64,000 bases of DNA from assembly GCA_000745135.1 (NCBI GenBank), contig JQNH01000001.1, positions 3,891,501 to 3,955,500 on the forward strand. Reading direction: 5' to 3'. Every line of letters begins with the position of its first letter. Position 1 is the stretch's first letter. The notes beneath the pieces were generated by a model that saw only the letters and a program-made list of their open reading frames with translations, searched no databases and was not told where the DNA came from. The DNA comes from Rhizobiales bacterium YIM 77505 (lineage in GTDB: Bacteria; Pseudomonadota; Alphaproteobacteria; Rhizobiales; Beijerinckiaceae). The position numbers and the translations under genes are program-made. Below are positions 44,875 through 52,835 of this stretch, one piece after another.

Positions 44875-45843
44875 CTAGATCCGGAAGTTGATCATGCGCC
44901 GCATGATCAAGTTGCCGATGGCCATCCAGCCGATCGCGCCGGCAAAGGCATATTTGGTCATCGGGTGTTTCCAGGCCTCGCCGTAGAAGTCCGGCGAGAT
45001 GGCGTTGATCAGGAGGAAGACGGCCAATGGCGTGATGTTGAGGATCAGGGCCGAGGCCCGCCCCTCCGCAGCCAGCCCGCGGATCTTGCGGCGCATCTTG
45101 AAGCGCTCACGGATCACCTTGGCGAGGTTGTCCAAGATCTGGCTCAGATTGCCGCCGGTCGAGGCCTGGATGGCGATGGAGGTCACGAACAGCGGCAGAT
45201 CCTCATGGCCGACGCGGGCCATCATGCCGCGCAGGGCGGTTTCGAGCTCCGAACCGTAGGTGATCTCATCGGCAACCATGCCGAACTCGCTGCCGATCGG
45301 GTCGGGCATCTCACGGGCGACCATGGCGATCGCGACAGGCGTCGGGTGACCGGCGCGCAAGGAGCGCACGATGATGTCGATGGCCTCGGGAAACTGGGCG
45401 CCGAACGCCTTCAGGCGGCGGGCGCGCAGATACATCAATCCGGCGACCGGCAACAGGGTGACGCTCGCGGCCGCGGCCGCCCCGGCGAGCGCCACGTCGC
45501 CACGCCATGCGAAGACTGCGCCGAAGGCTGTAATGCCAAGGGCGGAGAGGCTGAAGAGCGCGCGCCAGAGGCTCACCGTCACGCCGGATTGAAGGATGAG
45601 GCGGTTGAACACCGCGAGCGGCAGCCACTCCTCGCCTTGCGAGGAGAGTCCCCGTTCCCGGCGCAGCTGAACGAGCACCTTCTCGCGGCTCGGCTCCCGG
45701 TCAGACAGCTGGAGCCGCCGGTTTACCCCGCTGCGGTAGCTCTTGGCGTTGCGCAGCAGGAGATAGACTGCCTCGGCGAGGAGGGCGACCGCCACTCCTG
45801 CCGAGCCATAGAAGACCAGAAGCGGGTCGATGTCGAAGGTCAT
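44875..45843 (-). CDS. tadB: TadB inner-membrane platform protein
   Basis: Second F-domain platform protein, 322 residues, with helices near the N-terminus, in the middle and at the C-terminus. The F domain shows FPEAIDIIVRSLRAGHPTP and the LPLFVTSIAIQASTGGNLSQ segment with LAKVIRERFKMRRKIRGLAA. It works with TadC and the ATPase CpaF to assemble Flp pili. No clear ribosome site precedes the ATG. A 134-base gap, without a gene, separates it from cpaF. Confidence 0.93.
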   Translation of the reverse strand: MTFDIDPLLVFYGSAGVAVALLAEAVYLLLRNAKSYRSGVNRRLQLSDREPSREKVLVQLRRERGLSSQGEEWLPLAVFNRLILQSGVTVSLWRALFSLSALGITAFGAVFAWRGDVALAGAAAAASVTLLPVAGLMYLRARRLKAFGAQFPEAIDIIVRSLRAGHPTPVAIAMVAREMPDPIGSEFGMVADEITYGSELETALRGMMARVGHEDLPLFVTSIAIQASTGGNLSQILDNLAKVIRERFKMRRKIRGLAAEGRASALILNITPLAVFLLINAISPDFYGEAWKHPMTKYAFAGAIGWMAIGNLIMRRMINFRI

Positions 45844-45977
45844 TGGAGGTCACGAGGCCGAGGGCCATCGGCCGTGAGCAACGAGCCCTCGGATGAGCGC
45901 CGCAAGGGCGCCCGGCTGCCGATCGCCCGCTGCCGATGGCCGAAGAGGCAGCTGCCGAAGCTCCATCGCCGTCCTCG

Positions 45978-47429
45978 TCAAAGGGGCTTCGACGGATCGA
46001 AACACGACCCTGGGATGTGGATGCCGTGGGCCATGAGATCCTGGAGGAAGCGCGGCCTGACGCCGGTCGCCACATGGTGGCCTTGGATGGAGCCGTCAGG
46101 ATCCGTCCCGGTGCGCACGTATTTGAAAATCTCCTGCATCTGGATGACCTCGCCCTCCATCCCGGTGATCTCCGCGACCGAGGTGACGCGGCGCTTGCCG
46201 TCGGGGAGGCGCTGAAGCTGGACGATCAGCCGGATCGCAGCGGCGATCTGGCCGCGGATCGAGAGTTGGCTCATGGGGAGCCCGGCCATGCCGATCATCT
46301 GCTCGAGGCGCGAGATCGCCTCGCGCGGATTGTTGGCGTGGATCGTGGCCATCGAGCCTTCGTGTCCGGTGTTCATGGCCTGGAGCATGTCGAAGGCCTC
46401 CTCGCCGCGGCACTCGCCGAGGATGATGCGCTCGGGCCGCATGCGCAGGGCGTTCTTGACGAGGTCGCGCTGGCGGATCTCGCCCTTGCCCTCGATGTTG
46501 GGAGGCCTCGTCTCCATGCGCGCTACATGCGGCTGCTGGAGCTGCAGCTCCGCCGCGTCTTCGATGGTGATGAGGCGCTCGGTATGGGGGATATAGGCGG
46601 AGAGGGCGTTGAGCATGGTGGTCTTGCCAGAGCCGGTGCCGCCCGAGATGATGGTGGTGACGCGGCACTTGACCGCGGCCGCGAGGAGCTCGGCCATGGC
46701 CGGCCGGATCGCCCCGACCTCGATGAGCTTGTCGAGGGAGAGCTTCGACTTCGAGAACTTGCGGATCGAGACCAGCGGGCCGTCGACGCCGATGGGCCGG
46801 ATGGCGCAGTTGAAGCGGGAGCCGTCGAGCATGCGTGCGTCGCACAACGGGCTCGACTCGTCCACCCGCCGGCCGACCGCCGAGACGATCTTCTGAATAA
46901 TGCGCATGAGATGCGCCTCGTCCTTGAAGAGCGAGGGCACGGGCTCGAGGACGCCGCGGCGCTCCACATAGATGTTCTGGTGGCCGTTGATCAGGATGTC
47001 CGAGATGCTTGGATCCTTGAGCAGCGGCTCGAGGGGGCCCAACCCTGTCATCTCGTCGATCACCTCGGAGACGAAGGCTTCGAGCTCCTTGGCGTTGAGA
47101 GCGAGGCGTTCCGCCACCACCCACTGTGCGATGATGCCGTGGATCTCGCGCCGCAGCTCCGCCTCCGGCAGCTTCTCGACCGCGGACAGGTTCAGCTCCT
47201 CGATCAGGCGACGGTGCAGGCGCACCTTGGCGTCGAGGAGCTTCTGGGAGGGAGAGGCCGCAGGAGCGGGTTCCGCCGGCACCGGAGCAGGTCGCACCGG
47301 CTCCGGTACAGGAGGGGCCATTGGTGGCGGCTCGGCCTCGCCCTCCGCGATGGCCGCCGCACCGGCCATGGGCGGTATCGGGCGGGTTGCAGGCTTCGTG
47401 ATCGAACGAGCGGAGAAGCGGCCAAGCAT
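45978..47429 (-). CDS. cpaF: CpaF/TadA pilus assembly ATPase
   Basis: Hexameric secretion ATPase of 483 residues that powers Flp pilus assembly. After a variable Pro-rich N-terminus come the CpaF domain ([15 protein letters not shown]), Walker [15 protein letters not shown], Walker B region [14 protein letters not shown] and [17 protein letters not shown]. It is the most upstream tad gene here; cpaE, the secretin and the pilin genes are not present, as the next genes belong to ferredoxin metabolism. The bases before the ATG are pyrimidine-rich, so the start is less certain than the identity. Confidence 0.94.
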   Translation of the reverse strand: MLGRFSARSITKPATRPIPPMAGAAAIAEGEAEPPPMAPPVPEPVRPAPVPAEPAPAASPSQKLLDAKVRLHRRLIEELNLSAVEKLPEAELRREIHGIIAQWVVAERLALNAKELEAFVSEVIDEMTGLGPLEPLLKDPSISDILINGHQNIYVERRGVLEPVPSLFKDEAHLMRIIQKIVSAVGRRVDESSPLCDARMLDGSRFNCAIRPIGVDGPLVSIRKFSKSKLSLDKLIEVGAIRPAMAELLAAAVKCRVTTIISGGTGSGKTTMLNALSAYIPHTERLITIEDAAELQLQQPHVARMETRPPNIEGKGEIRQRDLVKNALRMRPERIILGECRGEEAFDMLQAMNTGHEGSMATIHANNPREAISRLEQMIGMAGLPMSQLSIRGQIAAAIRLIVQLQRLPDGKRRVTSVAEITGMEGEVIQMQEIFKYVRTGTDPDGSIQGHHVATGVRPRFLQDLMAHGIHIPGSCFDPSKPL

Positions 47430-47693
47430 CGGGAGGACAAACCTGTTGGGCCCGCACGTACGGCGCCGTCAACACGCCATCCACTCTGCACAAGCGCCGT
47501 AAAAACCCCGCTTTGCCGGTGCGTCGAATTTGACCGATCAGGCCTGCTCCCTCCCCGGGCCCACGCTGCCGCGCCCGTCCCACGCTTGTCGTCGGACCCG
47601 CCGGAGCCGGTCCAACAAGGCGTCATGGTGTGAGGCAGTGCCGCAGCCTTGTGCGGTCGTCGCAGGCGAAGGCCCGGCCTAGCGTTGAATCAA

Positions 47694-47708
47694 CCTGATC
47701 GGATCAGG
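47694..47708 (-). terminator. Possible short hairpin after the ferredoxin reductase gene
   Basis: CCTGATCGGATCAGG forms a six-base-pair stem directly after the reductase stop codon, followed on the minus strand by TTGATT. The stem is short and the T run is broken, so this is a weak terminator candidate. Confidence 0.3.
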
Positions 47709-47710
47709 CT

Positions 47711-48832
<1,122 letters not shown>

Positions 48833-48905
48833 TTACGGGCTCCGGGCTCCCCGCCTTGCTCGCCCTGGAATGCCAGCAAAGCCCCGCAAAGCCAAACACG
48901 GCCGA

Positions 48906-49223
48906 CTAGCCGCTCACCGGCGCCAGCGTGACTTCCAGGCCGTCAAGCTCCGGTTCGTAAAGGATCTGGCAGGCGAGGCGGGAGTTCTTCCGGGTGAGCG
49001 GCAGCATGTCAAGCCGCCCCTCCTCTTCCTCCGTCGCAGGATGGAGCTTGTCCAGCCACGGCTCCGACACGAAAACATGACAGGTGCCGCATTCGCACGC
49101 CCCGCCGCAGGCTCCCGAAAGGGGCAAGTTCCAGTCGCGGATGATCTCCATCACCCGCCAGCCCTCGAGCGCCTCGAGCGTATGGCGCTCGCCGTCCCGA
49201 TCGATGACGTGGATGACGCCCAT
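48906..49223 (-). CDS. [2Fe-2S] ferredoxin (adrenodoxin type)
   Basis: Ferredoxin of 105 residues with cluster ligands Cys39, Cys45, Cys48 and Cys85 in the C-x5-C-x2-C...C pattern (SGACGGACECGTCHVF and SRLACQIL). It ends in LEVTLAPVSG. The gene is preceded by a 17-base sequence that recurs upstream of hyuAB at 60375-60391, indicating shared control with the heterocycle operon. It lies between that operon and the ferredoxin reductase. It most likely supplies low-potential electrons to the 6-hydroxynicotinate-reductase-like enzyme (inference). Confidence 0.93.
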   Translation of the reverse strand: MGVIHVIDRDGERHTLEALEGWRVMEIIRDWNLPLSGACGGACECGTCHVFVSEPWLDKLHPATEEEEGRLDMLPLTRKNSRLACQILYEPELDGLEVTLAPVSG

Positions 49224-49266
49224 CGGTGCCTGCCGAAATCCTTCGAAGCGGCAGGACCCTTACCAC

Positions 49267-49290
49267 AGGATCATTCGTACACAAACGATT
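49267..49290. promoter_or_regulatory. Shared palindromic operator, copy 1 (upstream of the ferredoxin gene)
   Basis: On the minus strand the site reads ATCGTTTGTGTACGAATGAT (49289 down to 49270), an imperfect dyad of the form ATCnTTnGTnnACnAAnGAT with 14 of 20 positions symmetric. It lies 44-67 bases before the ferredoxin ATG. Seventeen consecutive bases are identical to the site before hyuAB. The MarR protein encoded between them is the obvious candidate ligand. Confidence 0.65.
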
Positions 49291-49332
49291 GCCGCTGTCG
49301 CGGGCTGCATATCGTCATTGCGCCGCGTGACG

Positions 49333-50217
49333 TCAATGCCCGGACACGCGCTCAGGGTGGGATAGCGCGAGGGGGCGCGATGTGCCCACGACGACGATCT
49401 CTCCGCGCAGCATCAACGCGGCGGCGCGGATGAGGCCGCGGTCGCAATAGGTCTCGGCCTGTCGCCGGCCGGAGGCAAGGGCGGCGGCGATCTCGTCCTG
49501 GAAGAGCGGGCCGACCCGCACCGTGACGGGCCGCTCGCCAAGGTCCGTATCGGGATCGAGGGCGCTTGCCGGCCGCCTTTCAACGGCGGGGCTGTCCACA
49601 TCCACCGCGTTGGCAATAAGCGTAGCGGCAGCGTCCGCCGCCGCCGCGTCCGCTGCGAGAACCGTGACGGCATCAGCGATCCCAAACGAGAGGGAGCGGC
49701 CGGTGAAGCCCGAGGTGGCGACGCCCGCGATGCGGTCCTCAGCGCGAAGCACGAGGGAGCCGTTGAGGGCCGGAACCGGGCCGCGAGAGAAATCCCCGGC
49801 GACGCCGAGCGTCATCGTCTCTCCCGGCGCGAGGTGGATGGCGATGTCGCCGCCGTCGTTGACGAAGGCCTTGGCGAGCTCGGCCTTGCCCCGCATGGCG
49901 GCCATCATCTCATCCGCGACGGCGCCCGCCACCGCTGCCATGGGCGTCACGAACTCACCGGCGAAGGGCAGGACCGCGGCAACCATCCGCCGGGCCGTCG
50001 GTCCCGTGACCTGCGGACGGTCGGAGATGGGGCTCCTCAGCGCCGGCAGTTCGCCGACGAGTTCCTCCAGAATTGTCTCGAAGCGGGCGCGGGCGGCGGC
50101 ATAGGCAGCTCGGACCTCGCCCTCGTCCCCCCAGGCCTGCAGCACGAGATCGATCGGCCCGTGCGAGAGGTGGAGCCGCTCGCCCGTAAGCCACTGCGCC
50201 CGCGGCCGTTCGCGCAC
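49333..50217 (-). CDS. UPF0280 family protein (ApbE-like superfamily)
   Basis: Protein of 294 residues of the uncharacterised UPF0280 family, placed in the ApbE-like superfamily whose founding members attach FMN covalently to proteins. Recognisable segments are GEFVTPMAAVAGAVADEMM, KAFVNDGGDIAIHL and ATSGFTGRSLSFGIADAVTV, the last two corresponding to conserved ApbE-type blocks. It starts seven bases after the marR stop in the heterocycle operon. The neighbouring reductase family is known to carry covalently bound flavin, so this protein is a good candidate for its maturation factor. That role is inference; no activity has been assigned to the family that I can name. Confidence 0.88.
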   Translation of the reverse strand: MRERPRAQWLTGERLHLSHGPIDLVLQAWGDEGEVRAAYAAARARFETILEELVGELPALRSPISDRPQVTGPTARRMVAAVLPFAGEFVTPMAAVAGAVADEMMAAMRGKAELAKAFVNDGGDIAIHLAPGETMTLGVAGDFSRGPVPALNGSLVLRAEDRIAGVATSGFTGRSLSFGIADAVTVLAADAAAADAAATLIANAVDVDSPAVERRPASALDPDTDLGERPVTVRVGPLFQDEIAAALASGRRQAETYCDRGLIRAAALMLRGEIVVVGTSRPLALSHPERVSGH

Positions 50218-50224
50218 GGCTCCC

Positions 50225-50698
50225 TCATCCCAGCTTGGCGATCAGCTTGAGCAAGGTCTCGGCCTCCCGCGGGGAGAGCGGCGCCAACGTCCGCCGGGAG
50301 ACCTCCGCGGCGACCGCCTTCATCGCCTTGACCGCTGCGGCGCCCTCGGGCGTGAGCGCGATGAGCACGAGCCTGGCGTCGTTTTCGTCCACCTCCTGGC
50401 GGACGAGCCCTCGCTTCATCAGCCGACCCACCACGCCGAAGATGGTCGCCGGATCCATGGCAACAAGACGGCCGAGCTGGTTCTGGGAGATGGGCCCGGT
50501 GTCATCGAGCTTGGCAAGTGCGGCGAACTGGGTCGGCGTGACATCGAAGGTGCCCATCACATCGTTGAAGATCTCGGTCGCCCGCTGGTGGGCCTTCCGC
50601 AGGCGGAAGCCGATCTGGTCTTCGAGCACATAGGCGCGCACCGCCGCCTCGGCGTCCGCCTCCGGCGGTTTGGGTGCGGTGCGCTTCGGCAGGTCCAT
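50225..50698 (-). CDS. MarR-family transcriptional regulator
   Basis: Winged-helix regulator of 157 residues starting at MDLPKRTAPKPPEAD. The MarR core includes TPTQFAALAKLDDTGPISQN, QLGRLVAMDPATIFGVVGRL (recognition helix) and the wing RQEVDENDARLVLIALT. MarR proteins typically repress catabolic genes and release DNA on binding an aromatic or heteroaromatic ligand. It is embedded in the operon, five bases after the 6-hydroxynicotinate-reductase-like gene. Two matching palindromic sites at 49267 and 60372 are its likely operators. Confidence 0.92.
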   Translation of the reverse strand: MDLPKRTAPKPPEADAEAAVRAYVLEDQIGFRLRKAHQRATEIFNDVMGTFDVTPTQFAALAKLDDTGPISQNQLGRLVAMDPATIFGVVGRLMKRGLVRQEVDENDARLVLIALTPEGAAAVKAMKAVAAEVSRRTLAPLSPREAETLLKLIAKLG

Positions 50699-50703
50699 GG
50701 CGT

Positions 50704-52212
50704 TCAAGCTCCTGCCGGTGCGAACGGCCAGGGATTGTCGGGGCGCCATTCATCCACGCGCCGCTCAGCGCCGAGCGAGCGCAGCACCTCCGCGAGGCTC
50801 ACGATATCCGCGCCATGGCCGCCGAGGCGAAGATAGAGCGCGCGAGGAAGCGTGAACTCGATCGGCGCCACGATGGCGGGGGTCGGCACATAGCCGAAAG
50901 AGCTTTTCGGCATCCGCGTCACGTCGACCATCACGGTGATGCCGCCGCCGGGCCAGATATAGGCCGGCGCGCCGCCGAGCGTCACCCTCGTCTCCCCGCG
51001 AGCCACCGAGCGGGTGAGCAGCACCGGGTTCTCGGTGACGCCGGCCCTCAGCGATCCGCCGGCGCCGGCCATGAACAGGACCGAGCAGAGCGAAGGCTCG
51101 CAGTTCTCCCCGATGCGGTCGACGACAGCGCGCACGGCCTCCGGCATCGGCGCAGGCACCGGCCGCAGCGCCTCATCGAGCACGCAGTAGAGCGCGTCCT
51201 CGCCCGTGGTGCTGACGAGGAGCAGGCGCAGGCCAGGCCACGCGACCTCGGGATCGATCTTCTGGATGATCGAGAGCGGGTCGGTGATGTCGGTGCCGCC
51301 CCAGCCGAGGCCGGGCGCCGCGACCTGGAAATAGCGCCCCGGCGTCGACTTGCGCCCGCGCACCCGGATGCCGGCGGGGCGCATGTGGAGACAGCGCCCG
51401 GCCTGGTGCTCGGTGAGGACACCGGTGATGTGGTCGTCGACCACGATCACCTCGTCCACATGGCCTACCCACTGCTTGGCGAAGATGCCAATGGTGGCCG
51501 AGCCGCAGCCGACCCGCATCCTCTCCTCGGGCCGGCCGTCGACGATCGGGGCCGCGCCCGCCTGCACCACGACCTCATGGCCGCCTTCGATCGTGACGGC
51601 GACCGGCTCCCCTGAGCAGAGCCTGAGCAGGGTGTCGCAGGCGACGGTGCCCTCCTTCTTCGAGCCGCCCGTGAGGTGACGGACGCCGCCGATAGAGAGC
51701 ATCTGCGAGCCGTATTCGGCGGTGGTGACGTGTCCGACCGCCTCGCCCTCCACCCGGATGGTCGCCGTCTCGGGGCCGAGGTGCCGGTCGGTGTCGATCT
51801 TCACCTTGACGCCGCAATAGCTGAAGATTCCCTCGGTCACGACGGTGACCGTGTCGACGCCCTCATGCTCCGCCGAGACGATGAAGGGCGCAGGCTTGTA
51901 GTCTGGATAGGTGGTGCCGGCGCCGACCCCAGTGACGAAGGTGCGGGCGGGATCGAGCATCTGTCCGTCCCAATCGCCGCCGGCGAACTCAACAAAGCGC
52001 CCGCCTTCCTCCAGCGTGCGATGCATCAGCACGACCGGATCGGTCCGGACGAGTGCGCCGTCGCGGTTGGCATAGCGCGCGCAGGCCCCCGCGCGCCCTG
52101 GCCGGATGCGGCACAACACCGGACACGCATCGCATCGCACAACGCCGTCCTCCTCGACGGCGCCGAATTTCTGGGGGCGCGTATGCGCCTCCGTTTCCGC
52201 AGTCCCAGTCAT
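50704..52212 (-). CDS. 6-hydroxynicotinate reductase-like FeS flavoenzyme
   Basis: Protein of 502 residues resembling 6-hydroxynicotinate reductase of the Eubacterium barkeri nicotinate pathway, which reduces 6-hydroxynicotinate to 1,4,5,6-tetrahydro-6-oxonicotinate with ferredoxin. Cys27, Cys30, Cys34 and Cys44 (VVRCDACPVLC then GACARY) form a likely [4Fe-4S] site, and further cysteines are present. The known enzyme also holds covalently bound flavin; a short GSAT at 237-240 (VGCGSATIG) could be an attachment site, which is speculative. It overlaps the DUF559 gene by four bases and is followed by marR and UPF0280. The true substrate may be another hydroxylated N-heterocycle. Confidence 0.85.
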   Translation of the reverse strand: MTGTAETEAHTRPQKFGAVEEDGVVRCDACPVLCRIRPGRAGACARYANRDGALVRTDPVVLMHRTLEEGGRFVEFAGGDWDGQMLDPARTFVTGVGAGTTYPDYKPAPFIVSAEHEGVDTVTVVTEGIFSYCGVKVKIDTDRHLGPETATIRVEGEAVGHVTTAEYGSQMLSIGGVRHLTGGSKKEGTVACDTLLRLCSGEPVAVTIEGGHEVVVQAGAAPIVDGRPEERMRVGCGSATIGIFAKQWVGHVDEVIVVDDHITGVLTEHQAGRCLHMRPAGIRVRGRKSTPGRYFQVAAPGLGWGGTDITDPLSIIQKIDPEVAWPGLRLLLVSTTGEDALYCVLDEALRPVPAPMPEAVRAVVDRIGENCEPSLCSVLFMAGAGGSLRAGVTENPVLLTRSVARGETRVTLGGAPAYIWPGGGITVMVDVTRMPKSSFGYVPTPAIVAPIEFTLPRALYLRLGGHGADIVSLAEVLRSLGAERRVDEWRPDNPWPFAPAGA

Positions 52213-52835
52213 GGCGGCGCATCATTTCGCCCCTCCCCTTCAAGGGGAGGGGTAGGGGTGGGGACCACCTGGCCAGCAAGCGCCGCCCAGATGGTCTCGA
52301 TCACCACGTCGATTTCCGTGAACACCTGCGCGTTCCAGAACCGCAGCACGCGATAGCCGTGCGCTTCGAGGTAGCGGTCCCGTCGCGCGTCGCGCGCGGC
52401 GTTTGAGTCCTCGCTGTGCTGGCCGCCGTCGAGTTCGACGATCAGCCGACGGCCGTGACAGCAGAAATCCACGACAAAGGGGCCGATCGGGACCTGCCTG
52501 CGAAAATGCGTGCCCTCAAGCGGCAGCTTGCGCCGCAAATGCCACCACAGTTCCTTTTCGGCCTCAGTGGCGGCGCGCCGCAGCTTTGGCGCGAGCTTCT
52601 TGGCGCGCGGCGAGGCTCTCCAGTCGGGTGGACGTCGTTTCGCGTGACTCTCCTCCACCCCCAACCCCTCCCCTTGAAGGGGAGAGGCGCTGGCGCGGTG
52701 CGTGCCGGGGCGTTCGTCGCGCTCGTTTCGAGCCGCGCCTACCTCTCCTCGCCCCTCCCCGTTCAGGGGAGGGGTAGGGGTGGGGTCCGGCGGCGCCGGC
52801 TGACCGGGTGAAGGTGGATAACGCAGGTCGGTCAT
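52209..52835 (-). CDS. DUF559 Vsr-like endonuclease-domain protein embedded in palindromic repeats
   Basis: Protein of 208 residues whose core (about 64-190) is a DUF559 domain related to Vsr and PD-(D/E)xK nucleases. It has RRAATEAEKELWWHLRRKLP, the catalytic-type Asp in GPFVVDFCC and Glu in LIVELDGGQHSED, and ends YRVLRFWNAQVF. The flanking residues (PTPTPPLNGEGR near the start, PTPTPPLEGEG at the end) are translated palindromic repeats. Both ends overlap neighbours by ATGA (52832-52835 and 52209-52212), and its ribosome site GGGGGAGAG is part of a repeat. It seems a mobile or passenger gene spliced into the heterocycle operon. Cellular role unknown. Confidence 0.85.
   Translation of the reverse strand: MTDLRYPPSPGQPAPPDPTPTPPLNGEGRGEVGAARNERDERPGTHRASASPLQGEGLGVEESHAKRRPPDWRASPRAKKLAPKLRRAATEAEKELWWHLRRKLPLEGTHFRRQVPIGPFVVDFCCHGRRLIVELDGGQHSEDSNAARDARRDRYLEAHGYRVLRFWNAQVFTEIDVVIETIWAALAGQVVPTPTPPLEGEGRNDAPP
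52230..52264 (+). repeat. Palindromic repeat R1 (REP/BIME-like)
   Basis: CCCCTCCCCTT and AAGGGGAGGGG form a perfect 11-base-pair stem around one base (52230-52252), followed by a G-rich tail TAGGGGTGGGGA. The tail points into the DUF559 core. It encodes the C-terminal residues of that protein and lies 18 bases before the start of the 6-hydroxynicotinate-reductase-like gene. Confidence 0.85.
52646..52687 (-). repeat. Palindromic repeat R2
   Basis: Same family as R1 in opposite orientation: a tail with CTCCACCCCCAACCC precedes the stem CTCCCCTT-G-AAGGGGAG (52668-52684). Its tail points inward at the DUF559 core, so R1 and R2 form inverted flanks about 380 bases apart. Confidence 0.85.
52753..52787 (+). 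repeat. Palindromic repeat R3
   Basis: CCCCTCCCC-GTTCA-GGGGAGGGG (52753-52775) is a nine-base-pair stem with a five-base loop, followed by TAGGGGTGGGGTCC. It has the same orientation and tail as R1 and lies within the first 30 codons of the DUF559 gene. Confidence 0.85.
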
